Assembly: GCF_006438925.1 (NCBI RefSeq)
Contig: NZ_RCZA01000002.1
Coordinates: forward strand, 62,001 to 126,000
Length of the DNA stretch: 64,000 nucleotides
Direction: 5' to 3'
Source of the DNA: Pseudomonas mandelii
GTDB lineage: Bacteria > Pseudomonadota > Gammaproteobacteria > Pseudomonadales > Pseudomonadaceae
Below, in pieces: positions 1 through 8,434 of this stretch. How positions within the stretch are numbered: position 1 is the first letter of the stretch; each line of letters starts with the position of its first letter. The notes under the pieces are model-generated. The model searched no databases. It was not told the origin of the DNA and worked only from the letters and a program-made list of their open reading frames with translations. The position numbers were made by a program, and so were the translations under genes.

Positions 1-534
1 CTCGATCGGCATCTCGAACCAGGCATAAATGAAACTGCCCAGAGGAATGTCGCCCATGCCGATCTCATCGCCGGACAGGTAGGGTTGGGTCGCCAGCGCC
101 TGATCGGCCATGGACAGCAGGCCATCGCACTCCTTGATCGCGGCGTTGATTGCGGGCCAGTCCTGTTGACTTTCCGGTGTACGTAACACACCCCAGAACA
201 CCGTGCGGAACGGCCCGGCAAAACTTGAAGTGGTCCAGTCCATCCACTTGTCGGCAGAAGCCCGGGACTGCAGATCCTCTGGATACCAGGCCGTGCCGTT
301 GGCGTGGCGAGCCATCAGGTAACGCACGATGGCGTTGGATTCCCACAGCACGAAACCCTCGTCTTCAATCACCGGCACGCGGCCATTGGGGTTCATCGCG
401 CGGTACTGCGGCGTATCGACTACACCAAAGGCGCCGCCCGCATCAATGGCTTCATAAGCCAGGCCCAGCTCCTCGGCGGCCCACAACGGTTTTCTGACAT
501 TCGACGAGTTTTTCCGACCCCAGATCTTCAGCAT
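1..534 (-). CDS. Glutathione S-transferase family protein (3' end outside window)
   Basis: Read on the minus strand from an ATG at 534, the frame stays open to the window edge, so about 178 residues are visible and the C-terminus is missing. The N-terminus (MLKIWGRKNSSNVRKPLW) is a thioredoxin-fold GST start with a Ser-Ser-Asn site where glutathione is activated. It is followed by the conserved NPNGRVPVIED segment (cis-Pro loop) and the ESNAIVRYL segment that binds the gamma-glutamyl part of glutathione. The second half is the all-helical GST domain. Members conjugate or reduce electrophiles with glutathione in the cytoplasm. The substrate cannot be told from sequence. It lies tail to head with the transglutaminase-like gene, 43 bases apart, so the two may be co-transcribed. 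Confidence 0.85.
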   Translation of the reverse strand, partial: MLKIWGRKNSSNVRKPLWAAEELGLAYEAIDAGGAFGVVDTPQYRAMNPNGRVPVIEDEGFVLWESNAIVRYLMARHANGTAWYPEDLQSRASADKWMDWTTSSFAGPFRTVFWGVLRTPESQQDWPAINAAIKECDGLLSMADQALATQPYLSGDEIGMGDIPLGSFIYAWFEMPIE

Positions 535-577
535 GACCGCCTCTTTATGGATGAATGCGCAGGCAGCATACGCCGGA

Positions 578-1237
578 TCAGGCGCGACTCAAATCGCTCT
601 GCATGTCACCCAGCAGCGCAGGCAGTGTGTCGCTGAACAGATGCGGATAGCACTTCTCCAGGTGCTCGAAAAAGAACGTTTCAGGCACGTCGGTGAACTG
701 GCCGTGGTCGATCAGGTATTCCATCAGTTGCTCGCCGTCGAGATTGAACGGATGGAAAACGCTGTCGTTGATTCCGTCGAATTCCAGTGGTGCGACATTG
801 AACAGTTCGCACAAGCCTTGGTTGAACGCTGGCGTGGCTTTGACCCAGCGGCCGTTCAGGTGAAGCTCCGTGTAACCGTGCATGGCGAACACGTCGCTCT
901 TGAGCAACTCGAGCAACCGCGGCGTCGACAAATGATTGCGCACATCCGCCAGACCGATCCGCGCGGGAATCCCGCAATGCCGGGCTGCACCTGCCAGCAG
1001 CGTGGCTTTGGGTACGCAATAACTCTCCCCCGCTGTCAGCGCATAGCTGCCGCGCAAGGTATCCGGATCGCGACTGAAGGTGTAAGGGTTGTAGCGCACG
1101 GCTTCACGCACGGCGTAATAGAGATTGATCGCCTGCTCTAGAGGATCGCGACGGCTGCCGCGATGTTTTTCGGCGAACTCCACCACCGACGGGTGGTCAC
1201 TATCGATGAAGCGGCCGGGACTCAGATACTCATGCAT
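578..1237 (-). CDS. Transglutaminase-like domain protein
   Basis: A 219-residue protein. The start at 1237 (MHEYLSPGRF) is preferred over an upstream in-frame start at 1402 because AGGAG lies nine bases before it and the extra N-terminal residues look non-conserved. The segment GESYCVPKATLLA holds the candidate catalytic Cys (C74). MHGYTELHLNGRW holds the His (H120). The third triad position, usually Asp, reads Thr (T135, in KATPAFN). This fold includes cysteine proteases, deamidases and inactive relatives, and bacterial stand-alone copies are mostly uncharacterised. No signal peptide is visible, so it is probably cytoplasmic. It sits between a GST gene and fadE, which is transcribed away from it. 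Confidence 0.8.
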   Translation of the reverse strand: MHEYLSPGRFIDSDHPSVVEFAEKHRGSRRDPLEQAINLYYAVREAVRYNPYTFSRDPDTLRGSYALTAGESYCVPKATLLAGAARHCGIPARIGLADVRNHLSTPRLLELLKSDVFAMHGYTELHLNGRWVKATPAFNQGLCELFNVAPLEFDGINDSVFHPFNLDGEQLMEYLIDHGQFTDVPETFFFEHLEKCYPHLFSDTLPALLGDMQSDLSRA

Positions 1238-1486
1238 GAGAACAATCTCCTGGGGAAGCCACGAGTCTAGCGACACGTTCAGCACAGAGATAACGACGTT
1301 TCGGCCAATCATGGACGCTTTGCCGTCCGCCCAACGAACGATTTCCCCGGCCTGTTGCCCACCGGGCCTACAAAACTCATCCATGGTTTCCCACGAATTC
1401 AATCACATCGCTCTGACCACCCTGTTTTGCGGATGCCGTCTAAGCTCTGAAAGTTGGTTTTGCCCTGGTTTCACGGAGGATTAAAT

Positions 1487-3934
1487 ATGCTGCTGTTGTG
1501 GATACTGGTTCTGGTTGTCGGGATTGCTTATTTAGCCCACCGTCGTGTCGCCCCGCTGCCCGCCCTGTGCGTCGTTGCCGTTTACGTGGTGGCGATGGGC
1601 GCTTTCAGCCGCGCGCCAGGCTGGTTGCTGCTGGTTTTCTGGGTGTTGATCGCGGCTGTTGCAGCGCCCTTGTTGCTGCCAGACCTGCGCCGTAAATATT
1701 TCAGCGCGCCGCTGTTCAGTTGGTTCCAGAAAACCCTGCCGCCGATGTCGCAAACCGAACGCGATGCGATCGATGCCGGCACGGTGTGGTGGGACGGTGA
1801 ACTGTTCAGCGGTCGCCCGGACTGGAACAAACTGCTGGCCTATCCAAAAGTACAGTTGAGCGAAGAGGAACAGGCCTTTATCGACGGCCCGACCGAAGAA
1901 CTCTGCGCCATGGTCAGCGACTGGCAGATCGGTCAAACCATGGACCTGCCTCCCGAAGCCTGGGCCTACATCAAGGAAAACGGCTTCTTCGCCCTGATCA
2001 TTCCCAAGGAGTTTGGCGGCAAAGGTTTCTCCGCCTATGCCCATTCCCAAGTGGCGATGAAACTGGCGACCCGCAGCGGCGACCTTGCCTCTACCGTGAT
2101 GGTCCCCAACTCCCTGGGCCCGGCTGAACTGCTGTTGCATTACGGCACCGACGAGCAACGCAACCACTACCTGCCACGACTTGCACGCGGCGATGACATC
2201 CCGTGCTTCGCACTGACTGGCCCCCTGGCCGGCTCTGATGCCGGCTCCATGCCCGACACCGGGGTGATCTGCAAAGGTGAATGGGAAGGCAAGGAAACCT
2301 TGGGCCTGCGCCTGAACTGGGAAAAGCGTTACATCACACTGGGCCCTGTCGCCACCCTGCTCGGCCTTGCGTTCAAGGCCTACGACCCGGATCACCTGCT
2401 GGGTGAAGAGGAAGACCTGGGGATCAGTCTGGCGTTGATCCCGACCGATACCGCCGGTGTCGAAATCGGCCGCCGTCACTTGCCGTTGGGCGCTTCATTC
2501 ATGAACGGCCCGAACTCCGGCAAAGATGTCTTCGTACCGTTGGAGTTCCTCATCGGCGGCCAGGAAATGATCGGCAAAGGCTGGATGATGCTGATGAACT
2601 GCCTGTCGGTCGGACGTTCGATTTCGTTGCCTGCGGTCGGCACCGGTGCCGCCAAGTTCACCAGTCTGGTGACCGGCCAGTACGCTCAGGTCCGTGAACA
2701 ATTCAATGTTCCACTGTCGGCCTTCGAAGGTATTCAGGAAGCGATGGCGCGTATCGGCGGCAACGCCTGGATGATGGACGCGGCGCGGATGCTCACGGCC
2801 AATGCAGTGGATTTGGGCGAAAAACCATCAGTGCTGTCGGCGATTCTCAAGTATCACCTCACTGAACGCGGCCGCGAGTGCATCAGCCACGCCATGGATG
2901 TTCATGGCGGCAAGGCAATCATCATGGGGCCGAATAACTACCTCGGTCGCAGCTGGAACGGCGCGCCGATTTTCATCACCGTGGAAGGCGCGAACATTCT
3001 CTCGCGCAACCTGATGATTTTCGGTCAGGGCGCGATTCGCTGCCATCCATTTGTACTTAAGGAAATGGCCCTCGCCGGTCGTGAAGACAAGGATCAGGCC
3101 CTCACCGAATTCGATGGCCTGCTGCTCAAACACATCGGTTTCGCCGTGAGTAACGCCGCCAGCACGCTGGTGCTGAACCTTGGCTTCGGTCACTTCGAAC
3201 ACGCGCCAGGTGACAAGCTCAGCCAGGGTTACTTCCGCGCCCTCAATCGCCAGGCTGCTGCGTTCGCCATGCTCGCCGACCTGAGCATGATGCTGCTGGG
3301 CGGCGAATTGAAACGACGCGAACGTCTGTCGGCACGTCTGGGGGATGTGCTCAGCAACATGTACCTCGCCTCCGCCGCACTCAAGCGTTACCACGACCTC
3401 GATTCACCGGAGCACATGGCACCGCTGTTTACCTGGGCCATGGAAGAAAGCCTGGGCCAGTCGGAACGAGCGCTGGATGAACTGCTGACCAACTTCCCGA
3501 ACAAGGTGTTGGGTTGCCTGTTGCGGGTGATCGTGTTCCCGTTCGGTCGTCGTCACAAAGGGCCATCGGACAAACTCGGCGCCGAAGTGGCTGCGGTGAT
3601 CGGTCGTGCCAAGGGCGATCCGACCCTGGAAGAGTTGCTCGGCGGTTGCTACCGGCCGCAATCCACTGATGACCCGGTCGGCGCCCTGCAACATGCGTGT
3701 AACCTGCTGAGTGCCGCGCAACCGCTGCAGAAAAAGCTGCATGTCGCACTCAAAAGCGGTCAGGTCAAAGCGGTCGCCGGGGAACACATCATCGACACCG
3801 CGCTGGAGGCTGGCGTGTTGCAGCCCGTGGAAGCACAGACCCTGCGTGATGCTGAAGCGGCGCGACGCAAGGTGATTGATGTCGATGATTTCGACAAAAA
3901 GGAACTGGCGCTGGGCAAAGGAAAGGTCCGCTGA
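1487..3934 (+). CDS. fadE: Acyl-CoA dehydrogenase FadE
   Basis: Encodes 815 residues, essentially the length of E. coli FadE (814). It catalyses the first, FAD-dependent step of fatty acid beta-oxidation, acyl-CoA to trans-2-enoyl-CoA. The start at 1487 follows GGAGGA at 1475-1480. The N-terminus (MLLLWILVLVVGIAYLAHRR) and the next about 50 residues form hydrophobic segments, as in the FadE family, which suggests membrane association. After that come the acyl-CoA dehydrogenase N-terminal, middle (CFALTGPLAGSDAGSMPD) and C-terminal domains and the FadE-specific C-terminal extension (DUF1974). A GC-rich hairpin follows the stop. It is monocistronic or linked to the small gene at 4018. Family assignment is secure. 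Chain-length preference is not visible. Confidence 0.95.
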   Translation: MLLLWILVLVVGIAYLAHRRVAPLPALCVVAVYVVAMGAFSRAPGWLLLVFWVLIAAVAAPLLLPDLRRKYFSAPLFSWFQKTLPPMSQTERDAIDAGTVWWDGELFSGRPDWNKLLAYPKVQLSEEEQAFIDGPTEELCAMVSDWQIGQTMDLPPEAWAYIKENGFFALIIPKEFGGKGFSAYAHSQVAMKLATRSGDLASTVMVPNSLGPAELLLHYGTDEQRNHYLPRLARGDDIPCFALTGPLAGSDAGSMPDTGVICKGEWEGKETLGLRLNWEKRYITLGPVATLLGLAFKAYDPDHLLGEEEDLGISLALIPTDTAGVEIGRRHLPLGASFMNGPNSGKDVFVPLEFLIGGQEMIGKGWMMLMNCLSVGRSISLPAVGTGAAKFTSLVTGQYAQVREQFNVPLSAFEGIQEAMARIGGNAWMMDAARMLTANAVDLGEKPSVLSAILKYHLTERGRECISHAMDVHGGKAIIMGPNNYLGRSWNGAPIFITVEGANILSRNLMIFGQGAIRCHPFVLKEMALAGREDKDQALTEFDGLLLKHIGFAVSNAASTLVLNLGFGHFEHAPGDKLSQGYFRALNRQAAAFAMLADLSMMLLGGELKRRERLSARLGDVLSNMYLASAALKRYHDLDSPEHMAPLFTWAMEESLGQSERALDELLTNFPNKVLGCLLRVIVFPFGRRHKGPSDKLGAEVAAVIGRAKGDPTLEELLGGCYRPQSTDDPVGALQHACNLLSAAQPLQKKLHVALKSGQVKAVAGEHIIDTALEAGVLQPVEAQTLRDAEAARRKVIDVDDFDKKELALGKGKVR

Positions 3935-3964
3935 TCCAGCCAGCGTCCTCCACCATGTAAAAAA

Positions 3965-3998
3965 GGGCGCGGGCGCTTTATACTCCCGCGCCCGTTTT
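3965..3998 (+). terminator. GC-rich hairpin after fadE
   Basis: Nine-base perfect arms GGGCGCGGG (3965-3973) and CCCGCGCCC (3985-3993) are followed by G and four T. This is a probable intrinsic terminator for fadE, though the T-run is short and the next gene starts only 24 bases downstream, so partial read-through is possible. Confidence 0.5.
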
Positions 3999-4017
3999 GC
4001 TCTTGAGGACTTATCTC

Positions 4018-4425
4018 GTGTCCAATGTCGTTGCCGATCATCTTGTCTTGCTCGACCACCTGCGCAGCATCCTGGTCGCCGTAGGTGAGGCCGAACAGGT
4101 TCCCGAAGAAAGCCATGCCTTGTTCCTGGAGCGCTTCGACGAACTGCGTGCGTTGCTGCCGGTCGACCCGATCGAAAGCCAATACCTGGGCCAGGACATT
4201 CTGTGCCAGGTGATCACCCGCTACCCGCAAATCGCCCACCTGGTCCCGCGCGACCTGCTGTGGTACTTCGCCGGCGACTGCCTGCATTACATGCCCGACG
4301 ATGAAATCGACTTGTACCAGGCGCTGGAAGAACGTCGTTTCGAAGCTGAACAAAACGACGAACCGTTCGACTGGAACCAGGAAAAACAGCTGCTGGCGAT
4401 GTCGAAAGACGACAGCAAGCACTGA
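4018..4425 (+). CDS. Conserved small acidic protein (PA2817-like, unknown function)
   Basis: A 135-residue acidic protein with no signal peptide or membrane segment. A GTG start at 4018 is chosen because TTGAGGA lies about nine bases upstream; the TTG at 3997 would overlap that ribosome-binding site and the preceding hairpin. The sequence (VSNVVADHLVLLDHLRSIL...) is predicted mostly helical, with a long central stretch rich in Glu and Asp. No catalytic motif is recognised. I recall a conserved pseudomonad family sitting next to fadE (PA2815-PA2817 area in PAO1), which matches the position here, but I cannot confirm the match. It ends just before a strong terminator. Confidence 0.75.
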   Translation: MSNVVADHLVLLDHLRSILVAVGEAEQVPEESHALFLERFDELRALLPVDPIESQYLGQDILCQVITRYPQIAHLVPRDLLWYFAGDCLHYMPDDEIDLYQALEERRFEAEQNDEPFDWNQEKQLLAMSKDDSKH

Positions 4426-4447
4426 TCCTCGGTCAGAAATGCAAAAG

Positions 4448-4476
4448 GCCCGCATGGTGAACATGCGGGCTTTTTT
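4448..4476 (+). terminator. Intrinsic terminator after the fadE companion gene
   Basis: Perfect nine-base stem GCCCGCATG / CATGCGGGC with a five-base loop, followed by six T. It is a textbook rho-independent terminator 22 bases past the stop codon at 4425. Confidence 0.9.
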
Positions 4477-4488
4477 ATTAGCCGCAAA

Positions 4489-4576
4489 GATCAAAAGATC
4501 GCAGCCTGCGGCAGCTCCTACATTAGAATTGCGCTCACCCTGTAGGAGCTGCCGCAGGCTGCGATTTTTTGATCTT
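4489..4576. repeat. REP pair, class B (GCAGCCTGCGGCAGCTCC type)
   Basis: Two inverted REP arms, AAGATCGCAGCCTGCGGCAG and its complement, separated by about 20 bases. The same element recurs at 40944-41025. Such paired REPs (REPINs) are dispersed non-coding elements in fluorescent pseudomonads. Here it lies between convergent genes. Confidence 0.8.
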
Positions 4577-4579
4577 GCT

Positions 4580-5578
4580 TTAAAATAACCCATCACTCTC
4601 GGGCAACTCATACTGCGCAGCGACTTTTCCCAACGCACTTGGCTTACCCGGTTTGCTCAGCGTCGGCTCCTTCTCCAGGCACTCCACCAGATAGTCGATC
4701 AACACCCGTAACTTCGGTGGCAAATAACGGGTTGGTGAATGCAGCAGCCAGGCACCGCCGTGGTATGACGCCAGAAAGGTCCAATCCGGCAACACCTGCA
4801 CGATCAGCCCCTGCTCCAGCGCATAACGCGCGGTGAAGTACGGCAGGCTGCCAATCCCGATGTGCTGCAACACTGCGCCCAACCGCACACCGGTGTGATT
4901 GGCTGCATAACGTCCGCGCACGCCAACGGTGACAGCCTTGGTGCCTTTCTTGAATTTCCAGCGTGCATCGCTCGGGGTTTCGCCCAGGTAGATGCAGCTG
5001 TGGTTGAGCAAGTCGTGGGGATGGGTCGGTGTGCCGTGTTCGGCCAGGTATTGCGGCGTTGCACAGAGCAAATGATCAATGGTCAGCAATTGCCGCCCGA
5101 CCAGTCCAGCTGGTGGCCGATCTGTAATACGAATCGCCAGATCAACGTTGTCGTCGATCAAATCCACCTGGCGGTCCTCAAGCAACAGCTCCACATCCAC
5201 TTTGGGATAGCGACGCAAAAATTCCGGCATATGCGGATGAATCACGAAACGCCCCACCGCCTTCGGCACACTGACGCGCACCAGTCCTTCCGCTTCATGG
5301 GTGAACTGGCCGCTGATTTCCATCACCGACTTGGCTGCGCTGACCATCTCCTGGCAACGCTTGAACACCTCTTCCCCACCGTCGCTCAAGCGCAACTTGC
5401 GCGTGGTTCTCTGCAGCAAACGGGTGGCGAGCGCCTTCTCCAGGCGCGAAATGCTGCGACTGACCGCCGAGGGAGAAGACCCCAACTGGCGAGCGGCCTC
5501 GGAGAAGCTGCCGGTCTCGACAACCTTGACGAAGATCGCCATTTCACCGAGCAGCGGTAGTGGGAGATTTATGCTCAC
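4580..5578 (-). CDS. LysR-family transcriptional regulator
   Basis: A 332-residue LysR regulator. The N-terminal winged helix-turn-helix (FVKVVETGSFSEAARQLGSSPSAVSRSISRLE, split around residues 15-46) is followed by the periplasmic-binding-protein-like effector domain. A GTG at 5578 is the start supported by AAGGA ten bases upstream; the next in-frame ATG (residue 13) would cut into the domain. It is divergent from the AlaX / oxygenase / LysE cassette with only 91 bases between starts, the classic arrangement of a LysR activator and its target. The inducer is unknown; an amino acid is a natural guess from the target genes, but that is inference. The C-terminal 30 residues extend past the usual LysR domain. 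Confidence 0.9.
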   Translation of the reverse strand: MSINLPLPLLGEMAIFVKVVETGSFSEAARQLGSSPSAVSRSISRLEKALATRLLQRTTRKLRLSDGGEEVFKRCQEMVSAAKSVMEISGQFTHEAEGLVRVSVPKAVGRFVIHPHMPEFLRRYPKVDVELLLEDRQVDLIDDNVDLAIRITDRPPAGLVGRQLLTIDHLLCATPQYLAEHGTPTHPHDLLNHSCIYLGETPSDARWKFKKGTKAVTVGVRGRYAANHTGVRLGAVLQHIGIGSLPYFTARYALEQGLIVQVLPDWTFLASYHGGAWLLHSPTRYLPPKLRVLIDYLVECLEKEPTLSKPGKPSALGKVAAQYELPESDGLF

Positions 5579-5631
5579 AGCGCAACAGTCCTTTGATGTT
5601 TGAACGGATTATCACGCAATTCCACGCTTCA

Positions 5632-5637
5632 TATAAT
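5632..5637 (+). promoter_or_regulatory. Candidate -10 element of the AlaX cassette
   Basis: A perfect TATAAT lies 33 bases upstream of the AlaX start, in the 91-base gap shared with the divergent LysR gene. No good -35 hexamer sits 16-18 bases further up (best is TTATCA at 5609-5614), as is usual for promoters needing a LysR activator. This is a reading of the sequence only. Confidence 0.45.
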
Positions 5638-5669
5638 AAAAAATAGAATTGTTAATAAGGGCATGGAAT

Positions 5670-6296
5670 ATGACGCTTCGCCTCTTTTTCCATAGTGATG
5701 ACCTCAAGGCCAATGTGGAAGTCCTGGATTGCACGCCCCACGAGAACGAATTTGCCGTGGTGCTGCGCGCCACGTTGTTTCATCCCCAAGGCGGTGGACA
5801 ACCCTTTGACACCGGCTGGATCGGCGAAAGCCGGGTGCTGCGGGTTGTTCAGGATCCGGACCGGATCATTCATTTCGTCGACCATCCGGTAAAACCGGGC
5901 ATGACTCAGATTCGTGTCGACGAACAACGCCGCCAGTTCAATTCACGCATGCATTCCGCCGGCCACCTGATCGGCCATTTCGTCCAGGCCCTGGGCTGGA
6001 TGCCAATCAAGGCTCATCACTGGCCGGGTGAAGGACGCGTGCAATTCAAACCGGCAGAGTCGGCAAAAGAGGTTGATGCCGAGATGATTCTGCACGGCAT
6101 CGAGCAGTGGATCACCAATGATCTGCCGCGCCTGACGTCGCTGCGTGAGGGCGCCCGGGAAATCGGTTTCGGTGAACTGCCCGCCTACGGCTGCGGCGGC
6201 ACCCATGTACGCAGCCTGAAGGATTTGGGCTCGGTCACGATCTCGTCCCTTTCACTGAAGAAGGGAACGCTGTCAGTCCACTACAGCGTGGATTGA
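5670..6296 (+). CDS. Alanyl-tRNA editing protein (AlaX-type)
   Basis: A 208-residue free-standing homologue of the editing domain of alanyl-tRNA synthetase. AlaX proteins hydrolyse mischarged Ser-/Gly-tRNA(Ala) or related aminoacyl-tRNAs in trans. The zinc site is complete: H95 and H99 in MHSAGH, and C175 and H179 in CGGTH. The substrate loop HPQGGGQPFDTG (38-49) is also present. There is no aminoacylation domain. The start at 5670 has AAGG nine bases upstream. The TTG at 5649 is less likely. It is first in a plus-strand cassette with a 2OG-Fe(II) oxygenase and a LysE exporter and divergent from a LysR regulator. That context suggests it may clear tRNA mischarged with a non-protein amino acid made or exported by its neighbours, which is inference. 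Confidence 0.88.
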   Translation: MTLRLFFHSDDLKANVEVLDCTPHENEFAVVLRATLFHPQGGGQPFDTGWIGESRVLRVVQDPDRIIHFVDHPVKPGMTQIRVDEQRRQFNSRMHSAGHLIGHFVQALGWMPIKAHHWPGEGRVQFKPAESAKEVDAEMILHGIEQWITNDLPRLTSLREGAREIGFGELPAYGCGGTHVRSLKDLGSVTISSLSLKKGTLSVHYSVD

Positions 6297-6388
6297 GCAT
6301 TTGGGCGATGCCGTTCCTGTCATCGCCTGACGCCGGGGGAACCTGCGGTCGCGGGTTCTGTTGACTATCTGATAGATGGACCTAAGAC

Positions 6389-7159
6389 ATGATGCTTGAC
6401 GTCGAGCGTCTCGATGAGACGTGCATAAAAAAGCTGGCCAACGAAGAAGTGCTCGCCATCCGCGTCAAAGGCTTGTTGCCCAAGCCGCTGGCGATTCAGA
6501 TTGGCGACAAGATCCTCGCCCCGGGCTTCGAAGGCTATATCAATGCGCCGAGCATCGGTCGCATCGGCATGGCGTTTTATGAAGCGGAAAACCAGCCGCT
6601 GCTGATCGAAGATTATTTCGAACGCGCCACCCGCAACATTGCGGAATTACGTAACCGGTGCGCGCCCTATTCGTCCCCCGTCGACACCCTGCGCTGCATG
6701 CTTGATGAGTCCTGGCCGGCGGGTGCGCACCTGGAAAATCTCTACGGTCGCAAGATGTATGTCGGGCTGTCCCGGGTGGTGAAACCCGGGGTCTGTTTTC
6801 TGGCCCACCACGACATTTTCGCCAAGGACGCCCCGGACAGTTACCAGGCCAAAAGCCTGGAAGCGCAGTTCGCCTGCAATGTTTACCTGAACATGCCCGC
6901 CGAGGGCGGTGCACTGCAGATGTGGGACCACGACATCTCCCCGGATCAGTTCGACGAAATGCGTGGCGACAGTTACGGAATCGATCCGGCTCTGCTCGGG
7001 ACTCCGACCCTGGAGATTCTTCCCGAGCCGGGTGATTTCATCATGTTCAATTCGCGCTGCATGCACTCGGTGACACCGGGTGTGGCTGATCCGCGCTTGA
7101 GCCTTTCGTTCTTTGTCGGCTATCGCGGCAATGCTTCACCCCTTACTTTCTGGAGTTGA
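6389..7159 (+). CDS. 2-oxoglutarate/Fe(II)-dependent oxygenase family protein
   Basis: A 256-residue protein with the full iron facial triad and 2-oxoglutarate arginine: H140 and D142 (AHHDIF), H226 (CMHSVTPG) and R236 (DPRLSLSFF). The C-terminal half is the double-stranded beta helix. The N-terminal about 110 residues are not recognised. Enzymes of this class hydroxylate or otherwise oxidise small molecules or protein side chains in the cytoplasm, consuming 2-oxoglutarate and oxygen. The start is one of two adjacent ATGs (6389 or 6392), and the ribosome-binding site is weak. The stop is one base from the lysE-type start, so the pair is surely co-transcribed and translationally coupled. A free amino acid is a reasonable substrate guess from the neighbours, not shown by the sequence. 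Confidence 0.8.
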   Translation: MMLDVERLDETCIKKLANEEVLAIRVKGLLPKPLAIQIGDKILAPGFEGYINAPSIGRIGMAFYEAENQPLLIEDYFERATRNIAELRNRCAPYSSPVDTLRCMLDESWPAGAHLENLYGRKMYVGLSRVVKPGVCFLAHHDIFAKDAPDSYQAKSLEAQFACNVYLNMPAEGGALQMWDHDISPDQFDEMRGDSYGIDPALLGTPTLEILPEPGDFIMFNSRCMHSVTPGVADPRLSLSFFVGYRGNASPLTFWS

Positions 7160-7160
7160 G

Positions 7161-7799
7161 ATGCTTTCGAATTACCTGGGAGAGTTTCTGGCGCTGGCGA
7201 CTATTCACTTTCTGGCCGTGGTTGCCCCCGGACCGGATTTTGCGGTCACCATCCGCCAGAGCGTGCGTTTCGGTCGATGGGTGGGGATCTGTACCGCGCT
7301 GGGCATCGGTGCGGGCATTTCCGTGCATGTGCTTTACACCCTGTTCGGCGTCGGCGCATTGATGCACACCACGCCTTGGCTGTTGACCGTGGCCAAGGTC
7401 GTGGGCGGCGCCTACATTCTGTACCTCGGCGTAAGCCTGCTGCGCAGCCAACCCAAATCTATGCCGGAGGGTGAAAAAAATGCAGACGAACCGATGGTCG
7501 AGCAAACACTGCTAAAAGCGTTTACCACCGGGTTTCTGACCAATGCCACCAACCCCAAGGCGACACTGTTTTTCCTGGCAATCTTCACCACGATCATCAG
7601 CACCACGACACCACTCAAGATTCAGGCGCTATACGGTCTCTGGATGTGTTTCGTGAACGCACTGTGGTTTGTGATCGTTGCGCTGTTCTTTTCAAGCAGC
7701 AGGATACGGTTGCTGTTCATGCGCATGGGGCACTGGTTCGAACGCACCATGGGGGTGATCCTGATCCTGTTTGCTGGTCGGTTGATTTTGTCGATGTAA
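7161..7799 (+). CDS. LysE/RhtB-family amino acid exporter
   Basis: A 212-residue inner-membrane protein with about six predicted hydrophobic helices. It carries the family signature near the N-terminus (VAPGPDFAVTIRQSVRFG) and the central GFLTNATNPKATLFFLAIF segment typical of LysE/RhtB exporters, which expel amino acids such as threonine, homoserine, lysine or toxic analogues. A hydrophilic linker (PKSMPEGEKNADEPMVEQ) separates the two halves. The ATG at 7161 has TGGAGTTGAG just upstream and follows the oxygenase stop by one base. It is the last gene of the cassette. The substrate cannot be read from sequence. Confidence 0.9.
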   Translation: MLSNYLGEFLALATIHFLAVVAPGPDFAVTIRQSVRFGRWVGICTALGIGAGISVHVLYTLFGVGALMHTTPWLLTVAKVVGGAYILYLGVSLLRSQPKSMPEGEKNADEPMVEQTLLKAFTTGFLTNATNPKATLFFLAIFTTIISTTTPLKIQALYGLWMCFVNALWFVIVALFFSSSRIRLLFMRMGHWFERTMGVILILFAGRLILSM

Positions 7800-8434
7800 A
7801 TACGCGTAAATCGAGTAGGAGGCGGCTTCACAGCCGCCGTCCTCTCACACCACCATACGTACGGTTCTACGGACTAGACATTCAGCATAACCCGTCAATA
7901 TCAGGCAATCGCACTGCGCTACGACCTTGCCCGCACCGCTCGCCCGCCCGCCTTTCTCCAGCCTTTGCACCCGCGGTTTTTTTAAAAATCATGGCACTTT
8001 GGTTTGATTGAACTAACGTCAAGCAATAAGAAGTCATAACGGCTCGAATTTTCACGTTAGCTTCAGTGATCAGATGGTGAATAGGCAAAAGGAGTTACCT
8101 CTCTATGATCCTGTCAGGCGCTTTCCGGCTCTGTACCTTCATTGCCGATTACTTTCCGGGGGAGCCAGGTCGACGGACAGTACCGTCCATAGCCGCAAGT
8201 TTCGCTCTGGCGGGCAGTCCAGGTAACCCGATCACTAAAAACCGTTTTAGCAAAGGTCGCTCGCTGTCCAGCCAGATCAGCGAATTGCGCCCGCTCGTGT
8301 GTAGCACGTAAGGAATAACACCAAGGCCATGGACAAGTGGTCTGACGCATTGGGGGGGATAGTCCGGTCCCCGTGAAGTGATCCGTGACAAATCAGTCAG
8401 CCTAAAGATGGCCTATCCAGTGAGGATGTATTAA
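7800..8434. other. Gene-poor stretch with mobile-element scars
   Basis: About 630 bases between lysE-type and rcpA without a convincing gene. The first 80 bases resemble the 3' end of a group II intron on the minus strand (see separate entry). The rest contains an open frame on the minus strand (8149-8391, 80 codons) that I do not recognise, with no good ribosome-binding site and no family motif. The stretch looks like a decayed insertion site next to the Tad locus. rcpA promoter elements should lie in its last 100 bases, but no strong hexamers stand out. Confidence 0.5.
7806..7880 (-). mobile_element. Possible group II intron 3' end (domain V/VI remnant)
   Basis: Read on the minus strand the segment gives ACCGTACGTATGGTGGTG, then TGTGAGAGGACGGC, a stem GGCGGCTGTGAAGCCGCC, and CTCCTACTCGAT. 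This layout resembles the end of bacterial group II introns: the distal strand of domain V (CGTACGGT-type), a short linker, and a domain VI hairpin with intron-end motif CTACTCGAT. No reverse transcriptase gene or proper 5' part of domain V is present, so it would be a truncated relic inserted just past the lysE-type stop. The assignment is by eye and needs a covariance-model check. Confidence 0.4.

Noticed and set aside
8149..8391. An 80-codon minus-strand frame before rcpA
   Set aside because: No recognisable domain, no ribosome-binding site and an odd composition; left as unexplained sequence rather than a gene.
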